The notes beneath the pieces were generated by a model. That model had not been told where the DNA came from and did no database searches. It saw only the letters and a list, made by a program, of their open reading frames with translations. The position numbers and the translations under genes are program-made. DNA of 64,000 nucleotides from Thereva unica (Eukaryota; Arthropoda; Insecta; Diptera; Therevidae): positions 71,805,720 to 71,869,719 of the forward strand of contig OX465283.1 in the NCBI GenBank assembly GCA_949987705.1. Reading direction: 5' to 3'. Positions 8,995 through 20,652 of this stretch are shown here, one piece after another (the first letter of the stretch is position 1; every line of letters begins with the position of its first letter).

Positions 8995-11655
8995 TTAATA
9001 TATTGCTTTTCTATGTAGAAAACAAGCATGATCTTCTTGAAACCAGAATTTATATTCACTATCATTTGTGCAAGATATGCTTTGTTCAATTATGCAATGT
9101 TTTATTTTCCGTATTTGTATGTTATTAGTGAACATTTTTTCAAATACTTTAATATGTATCTTGCATATTGAGAAAAATAAATTAGAAGGTAGACATAAGC
9201 TTCCAAAGTCACTACCTGACGTTTTATAATTTTTTTTTAATATAAACATTTCAGAATGATATAATTTCATCTTGTTTAATTATGAGTTCTCTGCTTATCT
9301 TGTTGACGTTATTTCGATCGGAATATTCTCCGAAATAAAATCATCAGCCCTTTGATCAAAATAATTTTCGTTTTCTGCATGTACTTCATTACACCGTACT
9401 ACAGTGAAAAAATCCATTCTTATTCGTTTGCACTTTTTTGAGCTCCGATTTTTTCTGATTTTAATGGTTTTTTTCGTTTTGTCGTGGCACCCTCAGTATT
9501 TTTGTTATTAACAAAAAATGGTTTTTACTTTTATTTGATATAATCGAATATTTTTCGAATATTCGATTATATCAAATAAAAGTAAAAACCATTTTTTGTT
9601 AATAACAAAAATACTGAGGGTGCCACGAAAAAACGAAAAAAACCATTAAAATCAGAAAAAATCGGAGCTCAAAAAAGTGCAAACGAATAAGAATGGATTT
9701 TTTTAAAGTCAAGATTTGTAGAACGGTGTTATATTGAATTCGTTAACCGAAGGATTTTTACAATTGCCCCCTTTTGCCCTTACATAAGAAAATGCATTTT
9801 CCAAAGGATCCTGGTTGAATCTGCTGGTCAATATAAAAAATACTTCTCCTTGTGCGAAGATTTTATCTGCTAGAGAAAGAATTCCCCTCGTGGTTTGTAT
9901 TAATCCATCAATACAATAAACCCTGTTTCCGGTGTACTTGATTTGTTGCAAATATAGTATAAGCTCTTCCAATTTTTTCCAAACAATATTTCCTTTTTTT
10001 AATCCACTTTTGAAAGGATTTGTATCTTTTAGTACTTGGCTGTTCAGGCAGTCAAAAAGTATATTAATTTTTTGAATAAATTTTGCTGTTGACAATGAAA
10101 CTTGTGAGTTTCTTTTAAATTGTTTGTTTTCTGTAGCTGATAGAATAGCAGCTGCAACAGTATGACTCAACACTTGCGCAGCTAGTTTAACTCTCATTTT
10201 TTCGAAGGATGTGGGTTGAATATGCGAACTAGTTAGCGCAGTCATTTTGGTTGTCTTACCTTTTTCGAGATCATATATTTCACGTACTACTTACATCAAA
10301 ATTTACTGTTCCATCAGGAGTTTCCAGATTATACCTCTCAAAAGTATATTTCTAATGGATTTAATTAAATGAGGAACATCATACAATAAATAATTTTTTT
10401 TGCCATTATGATGGAAATATGGATTCTCCGGACTCGCTTTCAAAATATTATAAAATCCACGATTATTTGGTACTTGGTCACAAGTTATGGCTTTAATATC
10501 AAGGCCAAGAAATCCAACTTGCTCCATAAGTTCTTTAACTATTCGTTCCAAATCATATGCTTTTCTAGAGCTTGCTGAAACTACATAATGAATTATGAAC
10601 TTCCAATTGGTAATTAGTCCTCTCAAAATAAAGACACAGATGGCACTGCCAAGTGCATCTTCTTTTTTAAATCCCAAGTCCACTAAACCGTCTATAATGT
10701 CTACTGATGAATTATATGTTAAATTGTGTCTAATCGAAACTTCATCGAAGATTAAAATGCATTTTTTTCAACACTGTTCATCTTTTTCACTGCATTTTGA
10801 AGAGCGTTCATGATGCACAATTGTTTCCTGGGTGCAGATTTTTGATTAAATTCCAGCGATTTAATGAGGACAAACTTGGCAAATTCAATTTGAGTACATT
10901 CCTTAAAAATAAATACGCTGAAGTAGATCGATAATATAAATTTTGTGCAAATATTTTTTCGTCGTCATTCCACGAATTTATCGGCCTTCGTCTTAAAATC
11001 ATTTTACACAAAAGTTTTTCATTTTCGGTTAACTCCATCGAAGTCACATTATCCTCAATACTAAAATTTTTCTTAATTTTAACCTTATTCCTTAATCTAA
11101 TCACAATTTTGATTAAATTTGAATTTTGCTTTTTTAAGAAATTTTTTTTTCTATAATGGTTAATAGCTTCCGACAGTTTGGAACACTTTCTGGAATAAAA
11201 TTGCACATTCTTTAAATTTTTTGTACATGAACTACACAGTGAAGGAGGAGATTCCGATCTCTTCCGTTTATGACCAGGAGATCGAAGCAAAGTTAACGGT
11301 ATTTCGCGTTCTTCACTATTGAGCAAGGACCTAGAATCATCTGACTCCAAAGATCCTCCTAAATTCAAATTCGGTATAGCACCACTTTTTAAAAACTTGC
11401 TACCTTTTAAGTCTGAAGAAAAATGTCACATAAAAACAATGATGACGACCTTACAATAATTTCCTCAGACAAATTACACTTATCTACCCATAATTTGAAA
11501 AGAGGGCTGTCAAATCCCGGAAATTTGAAAATCCTTGTTTCAGGAAATTCCCGTCTAGATCGCCCGCAATGTGGTGAGCAGCATTTGTTGCCGGCTTTAG
11601 AAGATTTCAATTCACTTTTCGTCTTTTTAACTGTTCGAATTATCCCATCCATCAC
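8995..11655 (-). pseudogene. Decayed P-superfamily transposase (THAP + DDE)
   Basis: Read on the minus strand from 11655: a THAP zinc finger (CCSPHCGRSRREFPETRIFK, then KLWVDKC, SLFLCDI) whose terminal HF is lost at a one-base frameshift near 11425. A basic, coiled region follows at 11368-10808. The catalytic core is then in pieces: ILIFDEVSIRHNLTYN near 10760, ITCDQVPNNRGFYN near 10490, and TSSHIQPTSFEKMRVKLAAQ followed by FNQDPLENAFSYVRAKGG near 9800. These match the D, D and E regions of P-element transposases. A C-terminal piece (LFFSICKIHIKVFEKMF, 9270-8995) lies beyond the palindrome. At least three frameshifts or stops are visible. Terminal repeats were not identified; the 5' side is cut by the MITE at 11749. 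Confidence 0.85.
9407..9703. repeat. ~297-bp near-perfect palindrome (foldback element)
   Basis: Two ~145-bp arms are almost exact reverse complements around a 7-base loop at 9552-9558. Examples: AATCCATTCTTATTCG at 9411 mirrors CGAATAAGAATGGATT at 9684, and GTGGCACCCTCAG mirrors CTGAGGGTGCCAC. Only one or two mismatches were noticed. It separates the C-terminal part of the P-like transposase from the rest, so it postdates that element. No clean target duplication was found. Confidence 0.9.
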
Positions 11656-11748
11656 GATATTAAATTATTGTTCTCTATTTATTTTCGTTTCAACACCTTT
11701 AAATCCGTTCTTTTGTCTGTCTCTAATAAAAAAAATTATAATTTATTT

Positions 11749-12229
11749 GGAGCGCGTTCAAAAACCTTACTATAGTAAACCACGAGGTAAGCTGTGGTTA
11801 TGCTTCATCACTTCACTTAACCACGAAAGTTTATGTTTAACCATGAAGGTTTTTGAACGCACCGTGGTTAACTACGTGGTAAAGAAAAATTAAATTTTTT
11901 TTTCCATAAAATAGTGTCGGCTATTTGCCTCAATTATTTCCAATAATTATTTATTTAAAATAATCGCACAAATCCCACTTTGATTTGTTCATTATTAACA
12001 TTAAAATAAATGTCAAAAAATTGTTTTTATTCTTCTTCTTCTTAACTATCGCTAACCATGCTCCCGAGCATGGTTAAAATTTCACTACACCATGGTTAAC
12101 CACGGGAGTTTTTGAACGCCAAAAAGTTATGCTCGTGGTTATGTTGTAGTTAACCACGGAGTTTTTGAACGACAAAAGTTTACCATAGTTAACCATGGTT
12201 AACCATAGTAAGGTTTTTGAACGCGCTCC
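11749..12229. mobile_element. MITE with GGAGCGCGTTCAAAAACC termini
   Basis: The 481-bp segment begins GGAGCGCGTTCAAAAACC and ends with its reverse complement. Both ends continue with CTTACTAT and variants of AACCAYGG. Inside, the self-complementary core GGTTAACC and 'TTTTTGAACG' recur many times in both orientations near each end. There is no coding capacity and no unambiguous target duplication. Confidence 0.8.
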
Positions 12230-13640
12230 TGATGTTCTACCACAAAAACTGCAAATTTTTTTAAATGCTCGTTTTGGTGATTCATTCTTCTTATTGTGTA
12301 TGCCTTTTTGTGTGTGCAGTGCACTCAAGCCCTTTTTCATTCTCAAATTGCGCAGGCGACGGCAGCCAAGCAGTCTGCTTGGAGATAACTTCAAAGCTTT
12401 TTGAGAATCGCTTCTCCATACGCGAAAAGCTCAGTGCAGTCTTATGCCGAGCTTTGCGATCTGGAAAATTAGTAAATCCACTTGAAAATCTCCTTAGGAC
12501 AAAATTTTGTTCGGCGTGGCATATCTGGGTATAGTTATATTGTCTGTGCTTCGAGGTTCGAGAACTGAAATCTGACAAGTGAAAGAAAAATCTCTCATTT
12601 AGTAGGAGCACTTTTTGAAAATTCTGTAAAAAGTAGCCTAGCCAAGGCAGTATTTTCAGCCTACGATGAAGCCAGTGTCATAAGGCTATTAATTGCTCTT
12701 TTTTGTTTGTTCCTTTATACATATCTCGGCTTCATCGGCATTAGTTCAATAAAGTTCAATTTAATCCGCATAAGTGGTTCCACCGGCTGGCGCATGATCA
12801 GTTTATGCTTGAAATTGTGGTTGCTTTTTCGGCAGAAGTTAGATATGCAAAAAGCTCACTGAAATGCTATTCCATTATTACAATTGATTACTCTCTTTTG
12901 AGGGAGCTTTTATGTTAAATCTCAATTTCATTTTCTGATGGGCGAACTCAGGCTTTATTTTTTCTGAGTTCAATATGTGAAAATGTGTGGGAACTCAGGC
13001 AAACATTTTGAAGTTCAATACACTAATTTGCTTCAATTTGTTAACATCGGCCGGTGAAGTCCGAGTATAACTGTGGCTAGTTTCACACCGGCCAACCAAC
13101 AAAAATTGGCTGTAAAGATCAATTTCCTTTTGAAATTCAATAAAGAATCACATGGGTTTTCACAAGAGCCAACTTTTTCAACAAACTATACGTTAGAATG
13201 CTTTAATTTGTTGTTGTTGCTTTTAATATTAATTCTTTCTTTTGCCATTTCTTTTCTTATCTTTTCCAAGCAAAAGGGAGACAAAAAACAACAACCACGC
13301 AGCTGTTAAAAAGTTGATTCCAAAATTCCGTGGAAGAAATGAGAGGCTAGAAAATCTGCCGCCTATCTATCCTATCTTCTCCGCAAACGTCGTTTTCAGA
13401 ACATTTTTGTTGGCTGGATGTTGACCCATGTGAAACTTCTTAATTAAGTAATCTTCTTCTGTTATTCTCATTATTATAGTGCAATCAAATAGTCCGTTTG
13501 TGTCTTTCTCCATTGTCTTTCACTGCTTTCAAAAATGAACAGCATATGGGGCGCATAGTGGCATAGTGCATCGGGCGCAAAAAACCCACGCTCCGGCCCT
13601 GGTTCGGGTTCGGTTCGGGTTCAAACCCTGATTTAAACAC
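12230..13640. other. Unassigned spacer
   Basis: No convincing coding region, RNA gene or transposon end was recognised. The only notable local feature is a GGTTCGGG repeat near 13610-13630 (three units). The short ORFs here lack any recognisable domain. Confidence 0.4.
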
Positions 13641-15560
13641 AGATTTTTTTTCATTTTTTTACAATTCAATTTATTTAAAACCAAATAATAATATTTTCCA
13701 TATTAATTATATATACCTATTTTCAACATATGTATATACGGTTAATATCGAAATAAAAACGTTCCATAGAACATACTTCAATGATATTGAAATTTCACGT
13801 TTTTTATGTTAACATGGATAGGTAGTTTCCTTTTCTTTTTGCTTTTTATGTTTTTTTTGCATTATTTCTTTTATTTATTTATTTATTTATTTATTTAATT
13901 ATTTTTCCTAGTCGTCACATAACTATTTTTTGTTTGTTTTTATTAATTTCTTTTCAATCCTTTTTGACTAAACAATTTCATATAGTTAGTATATAAATAA
14001 ATGTCTTTTATTCAAATTTTATGCATTTTTTTTGTTAAATACAGTTCATTTTTCAACTCTCATTTATTATTGCTATAACACAAAATATTACAAAAGTTTG
14101 TTTTTTTTCTGCTTTTTTTTTCATTCTTGTAACTTATAACTAAAACAACAACGGAAATTGTTTTTTTTTTAAATTTTTTTTTTGATTTTTTTCTTTGCTT
14201 TTCTATACAACAAGTATTTTTTTTTAATTTTCATTTTTTTTAATATCCCAAACAACTGGCATTTTCCTTGTTATTTTATTAATTTAATTTTTGTATTTTA
14301 TTATTAACTCTTTTATTTTTCATTATTTGTGATTATATAGTGTTTTGTTTAACTCATTTCCTCGTTTTTAATTATTTATTTATTTATTTATTTTTTTAAA
14401 TATGTTTTAAATTCATATTTTTTGTGTTAATTTTATTTTATGTTTATTTTTTTTCTTGCATGATTTTTGTTTTATTAGTTATTATTTTTATTCTTAAGTA
14501 GATTTTTTTTTGTTAGATTTTGCGTTGATATTTATTAAAAAATATTTACGTGCTCTATGAAACCAATAATCATTTCGTTTATAAATATCCTTAATTAATT
14601 TCATGTATCTTTTTTTTTGTTTTGAGTTATTACTTTCTAAATTTTAATAATTTTTTTTTTTAATTCGGGTATCGAAACATGTTTTCTTCACTTTTAAAAA
14701 AATTTCAATTTATTTTAGCGTTTTAAGTTATCCGCCTTAAAAATTAATCGTGGTTATAAATGAAAGATTGTTTTTTTTGTTTTTATATAAAGATTTTATG
14801 TTAAAAATGAAAATAATGTTTAATTAATAAAAATACAAAATATCAATTAAAAACCAATGAAATTCTACATACTACGTATTTTTTTTATTTATTTTTTCTT
14901 GTTTGTTTTCAATTTAAAGATATTTTACCTCGTTTTTTATTTAATATTGTTATTTTAAATATTTAATAACATTTATTTTATTTATTCTTTTGTTTTATTA
15001 TTATTATTATTTTTTATTTGTTTATTTTCGTACATTTTTGTTTTTATTATTATTTTCCGATATTTTCACGCATTTAATTAAGGTATTTTGTTTTTCTAAT
15101 TTCATTTGTTTTTTTTTGTTTATTTGGAATTACGTGAAAACTTAGACAAGCATTTATACATATTTTGTTTTTATAAATAAAAATTATAAAGATAGATAAA
15201 GAGAGTATAGTATTTGTTTATTATTATTAGTTTTGGATCGGGATGGTTATTTATCAAAAATTTCCCAGATTCGTTCTAAAGATAAATAAAATAGGAGCGC
15301 TTTTTTTTGTTTGAATTTATAAAAGAGTTTTTTTTTGTCTAGATATAAAACTATTTAATTTTATGCGTATGTTTGTTTATGTAAATAAAATATTAATTGT
15401 AAAGAAATAATATTCTTAAAATATTGGAAGAATATGATTGTAAAAATTTACTGTGAAGAGGAAGGTAATTTGGAATTTATCAGAAGTTTCAAGATTCTAT
15501 GTAGTACTACTGTTGTTTATGCACATTGGCAACCACACTTCTTTTAATAATACTAATACT
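13640..15560. other. Long T-rich, low-complexity tract
   Basis: Almost 2 kb with many T homopolymers of 8-11 and TTTA tetramer runs (13868-13900 and near 14365). Base composition is strongly asymmetric, T over A, on the plus strand. No gene or element boundary was recognised. Confidence 0.6.
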
Positions 15561-16084
15561 TTTATAAAAACTTTATCTAATAATAATAAATTATGAATAT
15601 TGAAGTGAATCAATCGCAACTGTCATACTATTTTCCGATTGGTAAGCATGATTCATGAACTTCATAAACAGTTCTTGCAATTTTACTATTGCTATCACTT
15701 GTCACGATGTTCGTATACGATCATCGTCGAAACCGCCCAACCGATTTGAATGAAATTTTATGAACGTGTATGGTCGGATCCAGCTTGAGCAATAGGATAG
15801 CACCCGATAAGTGGGTGCTGCTGTCGAGTTATTAATTTTTTTTTTCAATTTTTTCTATGAAATTTTTTTGATGTAAAGAAATTTATTGACATTTATCTAG
15901 AGAAAACATGGTTTCAGTTTAAAAAGTTTTCTTAGTGCTATTTAAGTTATGTAAGATTTCAATAGATGGCGGTGTGAAAAAATCTATTGAAACCTGTATT
16001 TGTCGTTAATTGTGCTGTGTATCTATTTATTGTGTGTCGGGTTTATGATCGACACACGGGTTGCCAGTAGCGTTATGTATTCCA

Positions 16085-18010
16085 ACCGACATCCGAGCGT
16101 TTACTGGTTATAACCAGCAGTGGAACGATCAAGAACCATATCGTATCCGTTTATGCACCAACCGAGGCCAGTCCGGACGCGAACGAGGACGAATTTTACG
16201 ATCAGCTTCAACAGACGCGGGATATGTCGAACCGAATTAATCATACTTGCCAGGGACTTCAATGCCCATTCAAGAGCAGATCGAAGGGGCTGGGAACGAG
16301 CGATGGGCAAATTCGGACACGGAGTAATTAACTACAATGGCTTACGCCTGCTATCATTCGCATCATCAAACAATTTGATCGTTGGCAACAGCATCATCCG
16401 CCTTCCACTCAAACACCAACTTACCTGGCGCAATCCATCCGGCAACGACTCGTACTGGAATTACCTTGCGGCCGACATAGAAGAAGCGGCGTAAAGGCAC
16501 GAGTACCGGATGCTGTACCAGACAATCCAGCGGTTAGCCGGCAAAACAACAAACGACAAAATCAAAAAATCGGATGGATTTTCGTGATCTCTCCCTATGA
16601 GCGCCTACAGTGGTGAAGAGAATCCTTCCGCCAGCTGTACAGCCACGATCCACTACAAGGTCCAGCACCCAAACCGCCGATTATCGAGCAGCTGACGGAT
16701 CAGTTTCTCAATACCGAGCCGACAATTACCGAGGTGAAGACGGAAATGAAATTACTGAAAATGAAAAAGCGCCGGGAATAGACCAAGCAACCACCGATGT
16801 GTTCAAAGCTGGATGTGATATTCTGAATCATGTCCCGTCGCGTCGTATCGCGATCGTTGTCCCAATTTTGAAAAAAGGCGACAGTCAGAAATGCAAAAAT
16901 TATCTCGGTATTAGAATCCTTTCGATCGTCGGCAAAGTATTTAGGAAAATCATACAATCAGTCTACAGAAACATCGAGAGCAAGCAAGCCGGAAGGAACA
17001 AGCGGGATTTAGACCACATCGATGATGCATTGACCAAATATTCGCTCTGCGTCACCTATTGGCAAAATGAATTCGTTGCTGCAAACGAACTGTCGTCGTT
17101 TTAATCGATTTCAAAACCGCTTTCGATTGCATCGATTGGAACAGCTTGTGGAGAATCTTGGAAACCGAACACGTGCCACTGAAAATTATCCAACTTCTCC
17201 AAGCGTCGTACGATGACCCAACCAGCAGCGGTCGTATTCGAAGCGACTTATCCGAGGAGCTCACGATTTAACCGGGTGTCCTACGAGAAGACGTCAGTTC
17301 GCCACTTCTCTTCAACATTGGGATCGACGCGATTATGCGTTAAGCATTCCACGGGACGACGGGGAGTCGGATACGTCGACAACAACTTCGTAACCAGCTT
17401 GATGTTCGCCGGCGATAACGCCGTCTTCGCCGACACGGATGCCGAAGAAACGGAAATGTGGTATACGATACATATCCCGCATCGCCCAGTCATATGGGTT
17501 AAAAATCAATGCGGAAAAGAATAAAGTGCTCACAACGGACGGATCGAGGGCCAGTGTTCCTCTCAATGGAGCCCAAATCGTACAAGTTCCGATGTTCAAA
17601 TATTTGGGATAATTGGTTGAGGAAAAAAAGTAGCATCGACGGTCGACGTTCACAGCCGCATAAGCCAGACAACCACAACATTCGCCTCATTCGCCGGAAA
17701 CGTGGACACTGCTCAAAACGGAAATCAGCAAGCTCGAAGTCTTCCAAATGCGATGTTTGAGGCAGATTCTCCGTGTCTCAGTTCGCGATCGCATTCGAAA
17801 CGAGAAAGTTAGACAAAGATGCGACCAACAATCACTCAGCGAAGAAGGAATACAAAAACGTCGACTACGGTGGTTTGGACATGTTTGTCGAATGGATGAT
17901 AACCGCTTGCCACTTCTCTGGTAAGACCGTCCGGCAGACTGGAGTATTCAGCAATCACCACCGAAGAAAACCTGGCAAAAGAATATCGAGGGCGAGACTT
18001 AAAGAATCAA
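16085..18010 (+). pseudogene. Old RTE-like non-LTR retrotransposon relic
   Basis: Plus-strand fragments in shifting frames give an endonuclease (YAPTEASPDANEDEFYDQL, RDFNAHSRADRRGWERAMG), an RT front (PILKKGDSQKCKNYLGIRILS), RT motif A (DFKTAFDCIDWNSLWRILE, 17110-17160) and a C-terminal block (RWFGHVCRMDDNRLP, near 17870-17910). The order matches RTE-type elements but the sequence is clearly different from the two younger RTE copies in this window. Many stops and frameshifts are present, and the RT catalytic box is not intact (MFAGDNAVFAD near 17405 where FADD is expected). No 3' tail was found. Confidence 0.75.
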
Positions 18011-18377
18011 CGATTATCAGTTGTAAGTTGACAGAAAAATTTCTTAGATTTCACATTTCGAAATATCTCGGACTACGAAACTTTTACATATTTTGACAAC
18101 TTGACACCTGAAACTTTTACATATTGATGGTTTCAAATTCAATTTCAATACATTCGCTAGTCCCATCTCCTGTAGTAAGACATTTAAATGACAAATTGAG
18201 GAATTGATAGAAATAAATTGTAGAAAACAGAGTTTCGAGCTTACAGATATATTGCAATTTAATGAAGATAAATTATTAGAGCTTCACAAAAATACATCAT
18301 TTGAAGAACGTGTATGCAATACCATAATCTCTATAATTAACTTAATGGACATGCCGAAATTACAACCAGATTTTTAA

Positions 18378-18799
18378 ATCGTGGGCCACATAGCACACCT
18401 GTTCCAAGTTCCGTCTATCCGTTTTCCGTCTCCCCATCTTTCCGTCTTCCGATATTTCTTTACATGGAGCTACAGGCATTACCCTTTTTGTGTCTCTCCG
18501 TGTTTTCGTGTTCCGATATTTATTTTTATGTAGCCACAAGCGTCCGTTTCTATGACATCATTGATTTTATTGACAAGTGAGGGCTTTTGCGAATTCTATT
18601 TACTCAATCTACAAAAAAGTGAGATAACGTTTCCGCCAGTCAAAAGTTGAAATTTGTTTATCTTTTCCGCTTTCGTGTTTTTATCGTTCCGTTTTTTTGT
18701 TTATCTGTTCAAACAGGAATAAAACATTGAAATCAACTTTGACAGGAAGCGGAACTCGGAACATGGAGAACCGAAAGCGTGTGCTTTGTGGCCCCCACC
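18378..18799. mobile_element. MITE with GGGCCACAWAGCACAC termini and TAA duplication
   Basis: The two ends are inverted repeats: GGGCCACATAGCACAC near the left and the complement of GGGCCACAAAGCACAC near the right. They are flanked by TAA at 18375-18377 and 18800-18802. A 3-bp TWA duplication is the mark of PIF/Harbinger-type insertion. The interior is rich in TTTCCGTCT/TTCCGT-like motifs and non-coding. Confidence 0.65.
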
Positions 18800-20652
18800 T
18801 AAAGCAATATCAGTAGTCCGTTTTTCAACCGCTTTCAGACATCGTCGTTATTTCTAACACACAGATTTCTTTATCATCACACAGCTATCCACAACAACAG
18901 AACAAGAGATTTTCTTTCTGATTTGTTTGGCAAGTGAGGCTCGCACTACCTATGTTCCGCTGAGCTAGGTACTTTGCATCGTCGCTGCACAGTAGAAGCT
19001 ATCTAAGTATCTAATGAAAGGGAAAGCATAAATTCGCGCGACACGTTCGTATTACACACACATCGAGCTTTTTTGCCAACGTTTAATACGGCACATATCC
19101 ACCCTTACCGGGAAAAATCATAGTAGTATAGCTATGTCGGTCCGGGCCACCTATTTCCTAATATTGCGCAATCAAGCTTTTCTTTTGTGTCTTGGGCTGA
19201 AGTTTTTGCGGTTTGTGTCTTGCAACCTTTTGCGGTATGATAACATTTTTTCGCTGAACCTTTGCGCCACATGTATAAAACTAGTTGAACTTCGCTGTAT
19301 TGTGTATTGAGTGGGCTTTCATGCCGGGGTAGAGTACCAGGCAGAGCAACATACCTGTTACTAACAAAAAAGGAGCGTATTTAGCTTGTAAGTGGTGAAG
19401 TTGTCCTTAAAAGCACTCTCCTTAATGTGCCGTGGCTTCCTGCCCCACTCCCTTTTTGTTTTTGCACGCTTCTCCGTTTGAAGTTTTGTGCTCTTATATG
19501 TTGTTTAATTTTTTTTAGGTCTGCATGTTTTAGCTGGGAGAGGTGCACCTTCTGTGCGAGAAGAGTAACTCTATTATTTTTAGCTAGTGCAGCTAGACCG
19601 GTCTCCCTGGTATATCTGGCCTGTCTGTCTTGTCTATCTATATGCTCTCTGTCTGATCTGTCTATCCAATCCAATTTGTATTGGAAACATTATAATCCAA
19701 TACATTATAAGTTCACCAAATCGCAAACGCTTCCCAAGACACAAACCGAAGCTTCAGCCCAAGATAAAAACGAAAAGTTTGATTTCCGGTCCGATTTCAC
19801 CGGACCAACATTGCTTTATTACTAAGCATGGTGGGGGAGAATACAACACAATGTTATGATTATAAAATGATGTATAATATGTATACTGCATCGGTAATCA
19901 GCCCGGAGCGACGAATTAAAATATTTAGGGGCAGGAATACAGAAGGGGCTCAATGGCACCAAAACACCTTTTCCCTCGATTCTTGCAAAACGTCTTTGTG
20001 AATTTAAGGGTCCGCTCGTCAAATGGCGGAAAGTTCGTTGCTTAACAAACTTTTTATCATCCTACGATTGGGTCGTCCCGTGAACTATGTGAAAACTAAA
20101 TGTAGCGTCTTTTATAAATTTGAAATACATATCTATTCGCTCATTATTACTGCATTGAAGGGAAGCTCACGCCTCTTAACTAGCCGAAAACTTAGCTTAT
20201 TACCGAACTTCTTTTATAGTTGGAAATAGTTCGAGTTGTAAATATATTTGGAAGCAACAATTCCTATGATCATTTTCTAAAAACATAATTTATACGCCTG
20301 CGGTTTCGCCTGGGCGAAAAAGTCGGTGTCTTATGTGGGGTGGACTGCATAAAATATTTTTGTATGTGGTGCGCGCCCCTAGGCGAGTGCCTATATTGCT
20401 ATGCTTAAATCCGGCCCTGATTCAGTTTATGATTTTAAGAAAATTCCAGCGTAATCGATTCCAGTAGGACTGTTTTACCCCCCAAATCTTGTATTAAATC
20501 GGGATAATCAAGGTTGACGTTTATGATAAAATAACGAATAAAGATTATCCTCATTGGGATTTCCGGTTCTAATAGTGCGCACGTTTTAGACGTTTTTATG
20601 TTCTGTAGGGTTGTTACCTGATATTAATATTTAAAAACTGTCAGTCTGTGTG
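18800..20652. other. Unassigned spacer
   Basis: No convincing gene. There is a pyrimidine-rich CTGTCT/CTATC tract near 19615-19665. The short ORFs on both strands at 19381-20229 have no recognisable domain and overlap one another in antisense. Confidence 0.35.

Noticed and set aside
9407..9703. Palindrome as a transcription terminator or CRISPR-like array
   Set aside because: A single long hairpin in a eukaryotic setting, not spaced repeats; it breaks a transposase gene.
13640..15560. Possible coding or intron structure in the T-rich tract
   Set aside because: Every frame is broken by stops and composition is low complexity.
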